From contig JBDWQJ010000005.1 in assembly GCA_039986595.1 (NCBI GenBank), forward strand, positions 186,001 through 250,000: DNA of 64,000 bases. Direction: 5' to 3'. This DNA comes from Lentilitoribacter sp039986595 (lineage in GTDB: Bacteria; Pseudomonadota; Alphaproteobacteria; Rhizobiales; Rhizobiaceae). Positions 1 through 7,183 of the stretch are shown here, piece after piece (position 1 is the first letter of the stretch; each line of letters starts with the position of its first letter). A model generated the notes under the pieces. It saw nothing but the letters and a program-made list of their open reading frames with translations, did not search any database and was not told where the DNA came from. The position numbers were made by a program, and so were the translations under genes.

Positions 1-1592
1 AACAACCGATCTTTTGCCCAAGCCAATTGCGTGCGGCGCTTCATCGATACAGGATTATAAAATGCAATTACAAAATCACCCATCGCAGCAGCAGACACGC
101 GACGTTTGATATCTTCCCACGGTGTAAGCAGATCAGAAAGCGAGATCGTACAAAAATCATGGCCCAGCGGTGCACCAATGCGCGCAGCAGCAGCTTGCAA
201 TGCAGAAATCCCAGGCGAGACAGCAATCTCTATGCGCTTTGCTCCCGGCGTTAATCCATCTTCATCTGAGGCCTTATCCAGAAGTTCAAAGACGAGCGTT
301 GCCATGGCATAAATGCCCGCATCACCCGAGCACACAAGCGCAACATCACGCCCCTCACCCGCAAGTTCCATCGCATGACGAACACGCGCTTCTTCTTTAC
401 CCAAATCAAAATCATGACGTGTTTTTCCGCCAACAAGAGGGCCAAGAAGATCGAGATAAAGCGAATAGCCAACAAGATCGGTTGATTGCGCTACCATTTT
501 AGAAACTTCCGGGGAACGCCAATCATCGCTACCGGGGCCAATACCAACAACGAACAACTTACCGCGTTTTTCACCAGGCAGTAATTTCGACTGAATAGGT
601 TGTGCACTCCAACCGATAGCAAGTGTTGCACGTTTGCTTTTTTGTTTTTCAATCAGTAATTCGCCATTCGCCCCAGAAGCGGACAGCGCTGAACCTTCAG
701 CGACGCCATAAACACCAACTTCACCAAAAACCACATCAGATGGGTTTTGCAAGCGATCAGTTTGTTTGAGCAATTCGTCTGCCGTTAAGAACCGCGCTTC
801 GCATTTAAAGTACTTTGCAAGCGCATGAATAGCGGCTTCATCTGTTTTTAAATCTATCGAAGCAACAAGCCCAACAGCTTCTGCCGCATAGCCACCTTCT
901 GCCAGTGTCTTTTCTGCAAGTTCGATCAATTCTTCTGGTGAACAGCCGCGTTCGCACCCCACACCAAGAACTAGACTCTTTTTGTAATAAACCAGCTCTA
1001 AATCATTGGCTTTTTTAGTTTTTTCAGTGAAGGTCAATTGCACCTCACCACCCTCTTCAAGCTCAAGCTGGCTTTGTGAAATCCAATCAGAATTTCCAAC
1101 CAGATCCACACATTCACCATTCACAAGCGCGGCCATAACATCTTTTGCCTGTTCAGGATTGGATAAAACATACCCTTGTGGCGGTTCATCAAGCGCGATG
1201 CCAAACTTAAGATCACCCGCTGTCGTCACTGCTGCATTGCCATTGGTTATTGAAGCAATCGAACGCGCCAAATTGTTTGCACCATGATGCCCACCCAATA
1301 ATGGAATAACGGATGTTCCATCCTCAGAAACCGCAATAACCGGCGGCTCAGTTTTTTTGTCGTGCAAATAAGGTGACAAAATTCTGATCAACGCACCTGT
1401 CGCCATAATCGCAACAATTGGCGTCTGCTCGGCAAAGAGTTTTGCAAGATAGGTTTTCACATCATCAAAGATAACATCAGCTTCCCCAACGCGTTTGGAA
1501 AATCCATGAATGTCACCGCCAATGTCACCAGCAATTTGTTGTGCAAGCGTTTGAGCAGAGTTGGTGAGAATAATAACAGCAGGCTTCATCAT
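1..1592 (-). CDS. cobJ: CbiG-CobJ fusion, precorrin-3B C17-methyltransferase (3' end cut by window edge)
   Basis: About 530 residues are visible and the stop lies left of the window. Residues 1-115 resemble the CbiG N-terminal domain, about 205-330 the CbiG C-terminal/CobE-like domain (GVGCERGC), and from about 345 a SAM-dependent corrin methyltransferase begins (KLFVVGIGPGSDD, later SGDAGIYAMA, FYNP). CobJ methylates C17 and contracts the ring of precorrin-3B. CbiG/CobE-like domains are tied to ring-contraction steps, so a fusion makes sense. The start is ATG at 1592 or 1589, six bases after the cobI stop, so it is the last visible gene of the cbiX-cobHLIJ operon. The domain assignment is firm; activity of the CbiG half in an aerobic pathway is uncertain. 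Confidence 0.9.
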   Translation of the reverse strand, partial: MMKPAVIILTNSAQTLAQQIAGDIGGDIHGFSKRVGEADVIFDDVKTYLAKLFAEQTPIVAIMATGALIRILSPYLHDKKTEPPVIAVSEDGTSVIPLLGGHHGANNLARSIASITNGNAAVTTAGDLKFGIALDEPPQGYVLSNPEQAKDVMAALVNGECVDLVGNSDWISQSQLELEEGGEVQLTFTEKTKKANDLELVYYKKSLVLGVGCERGCSPEELIELAEKTLAEGGYAAEAVGLVASIDLKTDEAAIHALAKYFKCEARFLTADELLKQTDRLQNPSDVVFGEVGVYGVAEGSALSASGANGELLIEKQKSKRATLAIGWSAQPIQSKLLPGEKRGKLFVVGIGPGSDDWRSPEVSKMVAQSTDLVGYSLYLDLLGPLVGGKTRHDFDLGKEEARVRHAMELAGEGRDVALVCSGDAGIYAMATLVFELLDKASDEDGLTPGAKRIEIAVSPGISALQAAAARIGAPLGHDFCTISLSDLLTPWEDIKRRVSAAAMGDFVIAFYNPVSMKRRTQLAWAKDRL

Positions 1593-1598
1593 GAGCAC

Positions 1599-2333
1599 CT
1601 AGTTTGAAGGTTCAGGGACAGGAAGAGTTTCAACCCAATCCTCAGCCCCTTTATAAATGAGAATTAAAGAGAAATATGGTGCCTTCTTCGCAGGCATTTG
1701 CGCAAGTGGATAGATTTTCTGCTCTTGCAAACTAATGCGTTCGAGATAACCCGCCTGATCGGCAAGGCCCATATCCTCAATCAATTTAGCAACGCGTTCA
1801 AAATGGCGCCCTACTTTGATGATCGAAATCGCATCGCTTTTTTCAATCTGCGCTTTGATATCTTCATCAGGCAGCGGCGCAGGAATAACAGTTAAAACAT
1901 CATTTCGCGCTGCAAGCGGTCGGCCGAGGGCCGCAGCCCCTGCCATCATTGAAGATACGCCGGGTACAATCTCGCACTCAAAATCATCTGCCAATCGCTC
2001 ATACAGATACATAAACGATCCGTAAAAGAATGGATCGCCTTCGCACAACACCACAACATCCCGATCATGTTTGAGATGCTCGGAAATTGCATGCGCAGCT
2101 TCATCATAAATTTTTTGCGCTGGAAAACGTTCAACACGCATCGGCACAATGATCGGAATTTCTTTTTGCTCATCGGATAAAAATGGTGCTGCAATCTGGC
2201 GGGCAAAACTTTCACCATCATCCGGTGCAGGATAAGCCACAACAGGTGACGCGCGCAAAATTCGCAGCGCCTTTAAAGTGATAAGCTCGCTATCACCTGG
2301 CCCCATGCCAATACCGTATAGTTTTCCGGTCAT
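1599..2333 (-). CDS. cobI: Precorrin-2 C20-methyltransferase
   Basis: A 244-residue protein of the tetrapyrrole methylase family, cytosolic, transferring a methyl group from SAM to C20 of precorrin-2. The N-terminal GIGMGPGDSELITLKALRIL loop, the CEGDPFFYGSF motif and the IVPGVSSMMAGAAALGRPLA segment are the family's SAM-binding landmarks. It is of usual CobI length. It starts two bases after the cobL stop and ends six bases before cobJ, so translation is probably coupled in the cbiX-cobHLIJ operon. CobI is preferred over other cobalamin methylases because of the start of the protein and its place next to cobL and cobJ. Confidence 0.93.
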   Translation of the reverse strand: MTGKLYGIGMGPGDSELITLKALRILRASPVVAYPAPDDGESFARQIAAPFLSDEQKEIPIIVPMRVERFPAQKIYDEAAHAISEHLKHDRDVVVLCEGDPFFYGSFMYLYERLADDFECEIVPGVSSMMAGAAALGRPLAARNDVLTVIPAPLPDEDIKAQIEKSDAISIIKVGRHFERVAKLIEDMGLADQAGYLERISLQEQKIYPLAQMPAKKAPYFSLILIYKGAEDWVETLPVPEPSN

Positions 2334-2334
2334 C

Positions 2335-3567
2335 TCACACGTCTTTCATTGATTGTTTTGTCACCGACCAAAGGGTAACAGGCATATTGGACTTCCATCC
2401 ATGAAATTTACCAACGGGAATAGCCCTTGAAACCTGTAATCGCGTGAGTTCGCCGCCATGGGTTTCGAACAATTTAGTCAAATGGGCTTCGCTTTGAACG
2501 GTTACCGCATTTGCGACCAATCTTTTACCTAAAGGCAAAGCGTCCCAACACGCGTCAAACAAACCTTTCGACGTTAATCCACCACCGATGAAAACTGCAT
2601 CTGGTGTTGGAAGCTCTGAAAGTTGCTCATGTGCTGATCCATGATGGATCTTGAGCGTCGGCGTTCCAAGAATTGTTGCATTCTTTGCGATCAGTTCACA
2701 TCTAGATGCATCCTGTTCAATAGCGAAGGCTTTTGCGCCCTGACCTGTGCGCATCCACTCAACACCGATTGATCCGCATCCCGCGCCAATATCCCACAAT
2801 GTTGCGTGCGGATATGGTGCGAGGAGCGATAATGTCAAAGCGCGTACTTCTCGCTTGGTCAGCTGACCATCATGCAAGAACGCATCATCATCTAAGCCTG
2901 GAACACATGGGAAAAATGATGCGTTCTCATCGGCAATGCACTCAATTGCAAGCATGTTGAAATCGGCAAAATCTTTATCCTCACCAAGCAGTTCTTCTGC
3001 TGAAAATGTCGAAATCTTCTCACTCAAGCCGCCAATATGTTCCAATATGGTCAGCTTAGACTTGGTAAAATTACGCTCTGCTAGGCTTTGTGCCGCGGCA
3101 AAAATGGTCTTCGCATTGGATGTGAGCGATATGATTTGGCGCCCTGGTTGAATATGCGGCACGAGACCGGCAACCGATCTCCCATGTAAAGATATCATCG
3201 CAGTGTCCTGCAAGCGCCAACCAAGTTTTGCTGCAGCTAATGAAAAACCCGATGGTGACGGTATAACCAGCATCTCATCTTCATCAAAAAACTTGCGTAG
3301 TGTCGCACCAATGCCAAAATGCATAGGATCACCAGTTGCAAGGATGGTTGTCGCTTCGCCGCGACGCTCTTTGATAAAGGCGATTGTTTCAGACACACCA
3401 AATGTCCAAGGAATTGTATTTTTATCGCCTGTATCGACGACCTCTAAAACACGTGCGGGCGCAATGATCGTTTGCGCCTGATCAAATAATAGTTTAGCCG
3501 ATGCATTCAAGCTCGCTAAACCATCGTCCCCCACGCCCAATATCGTCAACCAAGGTGCTTTAGCCAT
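2335..3567 (-). CDS. cobL: Precorrin-6Y C5,15-methyltransferase (decarboxylating)
   Basis: A 410-residue two-domain enzyme. The N-terminal half (about 1-200) is a CbiE-like tetrapyrrole methylase (TILGVGDDGL, ATGDPMHFGIG, IPSPSGFSLAAAKLGW). The C-terminal half (about 215-400) is a CbiT-like Rossmann methyltransferase (WDIGAGCGSIGVEW, AVFIGGGL). It methylates C5 and C15 and removes the C12 acetate carboxyl of precorrin-6Y. The reading frame stays open upstream to 3660, but I place the start at the ATG at 3567 (MAKAPWLTILG). That overlaps the cobH stop by eight bases and gives the normal family length. Confidence 0.93.
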   Translation of the reverse strand: MAKAPWLTILGVGDDGLASLNASAKLLFDQAQTIIAPARVLEVVDTGDKNTIPWTFGVSETIAFIKERRGEATTILATGDPMHFGIGATLRKFFDEDEMLVIPSPSGFSLAAAKLGWRLQDTAMISLHGRSVAGLVPHIQPGRQIISLTSNAKTIFAAAQSLAERNFTKSKLTILEHIGGLSEKISTFSAEELLGEDKDFADFNMLAIECIADENASFFPCVPGLDDDAFLHDGQLTKREVRALTLSLLAPYPHATLWDIGAGCGSIGVEWMRTGQGAKAFAIEQDASRCELIAKNATILGTPTLKIHHGSAHEQLSELPTPDAVFIGGGLTSKGLFDACWDALPLGKRLVANAVTVQSEAHLTKLFETHGGELTRLQVSRAIPVGKFHGWKSNMPVTLWSVTKQSMKDV

Positions 3568-4201
3568 GATTTTCAAGCTTTCCCGCGAGCGCGTTAACTG
3601 CGGCAGATGCCATTGCCGAACCACCACGTCGCCCACGAACCGAAATAAACGGGATATCAAGTTCGTTCGCTATCAGCGCTTCTTTTGACTCAACAGCACC
3701 AACAAAGCCAACTGGTATCCCGATGATCAATGCTGGTTTTACCGCACCTTCCCCGATCAGTTCAAGCAAACGAAACAAAGCCGTCGGCGCATTACCAATG
3801 GCCACAACGCTGCCCGCTAATTCTGTACGCCAAAGTTCTACTTGTGCAGCCGAACGCGTCGTTTTCTGCTTTTCCGCGATTGCTCTCACATCCTCGTGAT
3901 TCAATGAGCATATGATCTCGTTATCACACGGCATAAGGCGTTTGATAATGCCGTGACGCACCATTTCAACATCACAAATCACCTGACCACCATCGAAAAG
4001 CGCCTGACGACCAATCTTAAAAGCATCAGGTGAAGATGCAATATCATCAACCACATCAACCATTCCGCAAGAGTGGATAAGACGGATAGCCAATTGCTGC
4101 ATACCAATATCGAAACGCGACAAATCAACCTCATTGCGAATGGTCGCAAAGGATTGACGGTATATCTCACCCGGGTCGCGTTCGTAGATAAGCTGCGTCA
4201 T
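3560..4201 (-). CDS. cobH: Precorrin-8X methylmutase
   Basis: A 213-residue CobH/CbiC enzyme that moves the methyl group from C11 to C12 to give hydrogenobyrinic acid. The motif AIRLIHSCGMVD near residue 40 contains the histidine that acts as general acid in this family. The segment PALIIGIPVGFVGAVESKEAL and the closing GRRGGSAMASAAVNAL are also typical. It lies five bases after the cbiX stop and overlaps the start of cobL, so it is an internal member of the operon. Confidence 0.95.
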   Translation of the reverse strand: MTQLIYERDPGEIYRQSFATIRNEVDLSRFDIGMQQLAIRLIHSCGMVDVVDDIASSPDAFKIGRQALFDGGQVICDVEMVRHGIIKRLMPCDNEIICSLNHEDVRAIAEKQKTTRSAAQVELWRTELAGSVVAIGNAPTALFRLLELIGEGAVKPALIIGIPVGFVGAVESKEALIANELDIPFISVRGRRGGSAMASAAVNALAGKLENHG

Positions 4202-4206
4202 AGCGC

Positions 4207-5319
4207 TTACGACTTCTTTTCCATCGTGACAGGTCCAAGCGGATGATCCGCATGTGGATATGGATGGTGATGGTGCCCATGATCGTGCGCATGATCATGG
4301 CCGTGTTCGTGATCATGGTTATGATCATGCGAATGCACAGGAGTAAACGGTAAGCCATGCTTCTCACAGAACTCAGGATCGCGGCAAGACGCATCGCAAT
4401 CGCCTTTACATGGGCAATTTTCCAATCCACCGCCAATACCTTCAACATGGTGATGATGGCTTTCTTGCGGTAGACCAACCTGGTCCTCAAAACCCAAAAC
4501 CTGTTCGCGATACTTACAGAGCTGGCAGTTCATCAAAGCCTGGCCAACTTTGACTTCTTCAACACGGTCTTTGAAGGTTTCAATCACCAAAGGATGATCA
4601 TTTAGATAGCTTGCTTTAATAAACTGAATGTCAGGGTGTTCTGCAGCCACTTCGTCTGTGTAGCTGAAGATACGTTTAACCAACACACCTGTGAACAGAA
4701 AATAAGGAAAGATGATGATGCGCTTGTAACCAAGTTTTGCAGCATGCTGTAACCCCGGAGCCACAAGTGGGAATGTTACACCTGAATAACACGTTTCGGC
4801 CCATCCAAACCCCATACCCTCCCACAACATACGGGTAACTTTGGTGACATTCGAGTTTGCATCGGGATCAGATGCACCGCGCCCAACAACCATTAACAGC
4901 GTTTCGTGTTTTTCAACAAAACCATGCTCTTTATCCGCTGCATCCACCGCTTCTTGAATACGTGCACCCGCGGCGCGGGTCATCTTCAAATCAACACCCA
5001 ATTCACGACCATAATTGATCACCATGCCAGGGTTTTGCGCTTGATACGTATTCAAAACGGAAGGGATATCGTTTTTGGCGTGCCCTGCGGCAAACAACAT
5101 ACCAGGAACTGCCAAAACGCGCGTTACGCCTTGCGCACGTAGTTTATCCAAACCATCAGAAATCACAGGATTACAAAATTCCAAATAGCCGTATTCAACA
5201 GGAACATCTGGATAATGCTCTTTTAGACCGCGTGCGACGGAGGAAAACTGCTTAGCTGCATTTTGATTGCGGCTGCCATGGCCACACACCATGATACCTA
5301 TTTTTTCTTGCTCGCTCAC
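4207..5319 (-). CDS. cbiX: CbiX-type sirohydrochlorin cobaltochelatase with Cys motif and His-rich tail
   Basis: A 370-residue long-form CbiX. Two chelatase-like repeats are visible (CGHGSRNQNAAKQF near residue 13; VVGRGASDPDANS near 145). The C-terminal third has the M-x-C-x-x-C motif (MNCQLC) known from long CbiX proteins that carry an iron-sulfur cluster, a second Cys cluster (CPCKGDCDASCRDPEFC) and about twenty histidines in the last 60 residues. The start is GTG at 5319, overlapping the upstream stop as GTGA, with GGAGAG six bases before it. CbiX inserts cobalt early, into sirohydrochlorin, yet this genome also has the late chelatase subunit CobN. Its true substrate here could be different, and the tail may store or deliver cobalt. 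Confidence 0.85.
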   Translation of the reverse strand: MSEQEKIGIMVCGHGSRNQNAAKQFSSVARGLKEHYPDVPVEYGYLEFCNPVISDGLDKLRAQGVTRVLAVPGMLFAAGHAKNDIPSVLNTYQAQNPGMVINYGRELGVDLKMTRAAGARIQEAVDAADKEHGFVEKHETLLMVVGRGASDPDANSNVTKVTRMLWEGMGFGWAETCYSGVTFPLVAPGLQHAAKLGYKRIIIFPYFLFTGVLVKRIFSYTDEVAAEHPDIQFIKASYLNDHPLVIETFKDRVEEVKVGQALMNCQLCKYREQVLGFEDQVGLPQESHHHHVEGIGGGLENCPCKGDCDASCRDPEFCEKHGLPFTPVHSHDHNHDHEHGHDHAHDHGHHHHPYPHADHPLGPVTMEKKS

Positions 5320-5552
5320 GCGCTCTCTCCCGCTTCTTGCTCGATGTCAGAAACGTCTTCCTCAGAAGCCTCATCATCTTCGGCCTTTTTGCCTTTCGCT
5401 AAAATCGCAGCAATCGTTGCAGCTGCAATGACGGACGCAACACCCACCCAGTGAGCATGACCTGCAAGCTCGCCAACATGGCCGGCATGTGCCAAAGCTT
5501 GATTGGATCCAGCTAAGAGAATTGAAATATTAAGTGTAAGGAATTTTCGCAT
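5316..5552 (-). CDS. Small His-containing membrane protein, DUF6732-like
   Basis: A 78-residue protein with a signal-like N-terminus ending near ALA-HAGH, a short histidine motif (HAGHVGELAGHAHW, residues 22-35), one transmembrane segment (about 36-53) and an acidic tail rich in Asp and Glu. It resembles the DUF6732 family found beside cobalamin and cobalt genes. It is the first gene of the cbiX-cobHLIJ operon and overlaps cbiX by four bases. The histidines facing the periplasm suggest metal binding, for example cobalt sensing or uptake; that is inference. The Shine-Dalgarno GGAG at 5560-5563 lies inside a possible hairpin of the leader. Confidence 0.7.
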   Translation of the reverse strand: MRKFLTLNISILLAGSNQALAHAGHVGELAGHAHWVGVASVIAAATIAAILAKGKKAEDDEASEEDVSDIEQEAGESA

Positions 5553-5555
5553 TAT

Positions 5556-5711
5556 GCGTCTCCATTTGTTTCATTAGTAACGAAGCACGAGACGCCAGAG
5601 AAACTTTAAAAAGTTAACTCTGATGATCGACAGTTCAGGACTTGGCTCTTGATTTAAGTCAGCCGCACCAAAATCTCTTTCAGCCTTTTAAAAAGGCACC
5701 ATCGTACATTC
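5556..5711 (-). promoter_or_regulatory. Structured leader of the DUF6732-cbiX-cob operon with SD-sequestering hairpin
   Basis: On the minus strand the 159-nt leader folds into several stems: GCCTTTT/AAAAGGC near 5685-5698, a hairpin CAGAG-AACTT/AAGTT-CTCTG at 5596-5622, and GCGTCTC (5589-5595) with GAGACGC (5556-5562). The last stem contains the GGAG that serves the first gene, so it could switch translation. The 5' part (GGTGCC-hairpin-GGCTGAAA...GGTG...ACTGT) partly resembles the first half of cobalamin riboswitches, but the usual 3' B12 box is absent. It may be a divergent cobalamin riboswitch or another element; its position before cob genes favours the former. Confidence 0.45.
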
Positions 5712-5717
5712 GAGTGG

Positions 5718-5746
5718 AAATTAGTATTTTATGTCTACAAGGTCAA
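5718..5746 (-). promoter_or_regulatory. Candidate promoter of the DUF6732-cbiX-cob operon
   Basis: Minus strand TTGACC (5741-5746), a 17-bp spacer and TAATTT (5718-5723). Transcription would start near 5711 and give a leader of about 159 nt. Confidence 0.5.
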
Positions 5747-5794
5747 ACACAATCACGACAAATTAACACGCTTATGCGACCTATTTTTTACCGT

Positions 5795-6550
5795 TTAATC
5801 TCGTAGTGCAGCAACCCCTATTCCAGCAGCTTCAAACCCGCCATCCACACCAAGTATTTGTCCTGTAATAAAGCTCGCTTTTTCGCTCGTTAAAAACACA
5901 ATAGCATTAGCAATTTCATCTTCTGTGCCATAACGATTAAGCGCCAATGTATCGTGATACGCCTGCCGTATTTCAGGCGAATGAACAGCCAGCGCAAGCT
6001 TGGTATTCACGGGGCCCGGGGCAACCCCATTAACGCGAATGCCCATCTCGCCAAGTTCAACAGCTTGCTGCAAAGTCAAATGCGCAAGTGCTGCTTTTGA
6101 CGTCCCATAAGCTACGCGCAATGTGCTGGCGCGAAAACCTGAAATCGATGTGATATTGACAATCGAACCTTTTGCTTTTGCAAGCAGATTAGTAAACGCT
6201 TGAACCATTAAAAACGGCGCATCAAGATTATTGCTCATCACACGGCGCCAACGTTTGAAGTCCGTTTCCTGAATAGGACCGAAATCCGCAACGCCAGCAT
6301 TATTGACCAGCGCATCGAGTTTGCCAAATTCAGAAGTAACTTGCGCCTGAAGCTTCTCCACATTTTCTGGATCAGCAACATCAAGATCAATCGCTGTGAT
6401 TGAGGAAAGTTCTGCTGATGCTTTTGATAGCTCTTCACCATCATAATCGACCATAAAAACATGCCAGCCCACGCCAACCAATTGCTTAGTCGTTGCAAGA
6501 CCAATCCCGCGTGCAGCGCCAGTGACAAGTGCGACCTTTTTATCAGACAT
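5795..6550 (-). CDS. Short-chain dehydrogenase/reductase in the cob operon
   Basis: A 251-residue classical SDR. The NAD(P)-binding TGAARGIG is at residues 10-17, NNAGVAD near 86, the catalytic serine in NITSISGF, and the YGTSK active-site Tyr/Lys near 150; PGPVNT and the C-terminal GQILGVDGGF are also standard. It follows cobO with the junction TAAATG, so it is translated with the cobalamin genes. No cobalamin step is known to need this SDR. It could serve the lower-ligand or aminopropanol side of the pathway or be a passenger. The substrate cannot be read from the sequence. Confidence 0.85.
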   Translation of the reverse strand: MSDKKVALVTGAARGIGLATTKQLVGVGWHVFMVDYDGEELSKASAELSSITAIDLDVADPENVEKLQAQVTSEFGKLDALVNNAGVADFGPIQETDFKRWRRVMSNNLDAPFLMVQAFTNLLAKAKGSIVNITSISGFRASTLRVAYGTSKAALAHLTLQQAVELGEMGIRVNGVAPGPVNTKLALAVHSPEIRQAYHDTLALNRYGTEDEIANAIVFLTSEKASFITGQILGVDGGFEAAGIGVAALRD

Positions 6551-7183
6551 TTAAAACTCCACCCCAACTTGAGCTTTTACCCCTGATCGGAATGGATGTT
6601 TGATCATTGTCATTTCAGTCACAAGATCTGCAAATTCCATCAGCTCTTCTTTAGCATTACGACCAGTGATAATTACATGTTTCATCTCTGGTTTTGTTTT
6701 AAGGAATTCAACAACTTCGTTGATATCCAAATAATCATAACGCAACACGATATTCAGCTCATCAAGCAAAACCATATGAATGTTTTCATCCATAATCATT
6801 GCCTTGGCGCGCTCCCAAGCCTGTTGGGCGGCCTCAATATCGCGCTGGCGATCTTGTGTTTCCCAAGTAAAACCATCACCCATCGCAGTGATTGTCACTT
6901 GCTCTGGAAAAGCCTCTAAAACTTTGCGCTCACCAGTGCCCCATTTACCTTTCACAAATTGCACAACGCCAACATTCATGTCATTGCCCAGCGCACGAAA
7001 GATCATGCCAAATGCGGCTGTCGATTTGCCCTTACCCTTGCCTGTGTGAACCATTACCAAACCTTTTTCGATAGTTTTGGTTGCAATGATTTTGTCACGC
7101 GCTGCTTTTTTCTTCTTCATTTTCTCAGCGTGACGCTCATTGAGCTGGTCTTCGGTCATATTATCAGTGATCTTGCCTGCCAT
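6551..7183 (-). CDS. cobO: Cob(I)yrinic acid a,c-diamide adenosyltransferase (CobA/BtuR type)
   Basis: A 210-residue ATP:corrinoid adenosyltransferase. The P-loop HTGKGKGKSTAAFG lies at about residues 47-60, followed by VVQFVKGKWGTGE and the VLLDELNIVLRYDYL motif that is diagnostic of the CobA/BtuR family. It transfers the 5'-deoxyadenosyl group of ATP to Co(I) corrinoid. The lysine-rich N-terminus (KMKKKKAARDK) is common in alphaproteobacterial members. It starts directly after the cobN stop (TAAATG) and abuts the SDR gene, so the three are coupled. Confidence 0.95.
   Translation of the reverse strand: MAGKITDNMTEDQLNERHAEKMKKKKAARDKIIATKTIEKGLVMVHTGKGKGKSTAAFGMIFRALGNDMNVGVVQFVKGKWGTGERKVLEAFPEQVTITAMGDGFTWETQDRQRDIEAAQQAWERAKAMIMDENIHMVLLDELNIVLRYDYLDINEVVEFLKTKPEMKHVIITGRNAKEELMEFADLVTEMTMIKHPFRSGVKAQVGVEF

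Noticed and set aside
4207..4340. Tandem repeat or CRISPR-like array at the 3' end of cbiX
   Set aside because: The repetition comes from His-Asp codons within the reading frame; no regular repeats and spacers.
5640..5711. Thiamine pyrophosphate riboswitch in the cbiX leader
   Set aside because: GGTGCC...GGCTGA is reminiscent, but the later TPP motifs are missing and the genes are for cobalamin.
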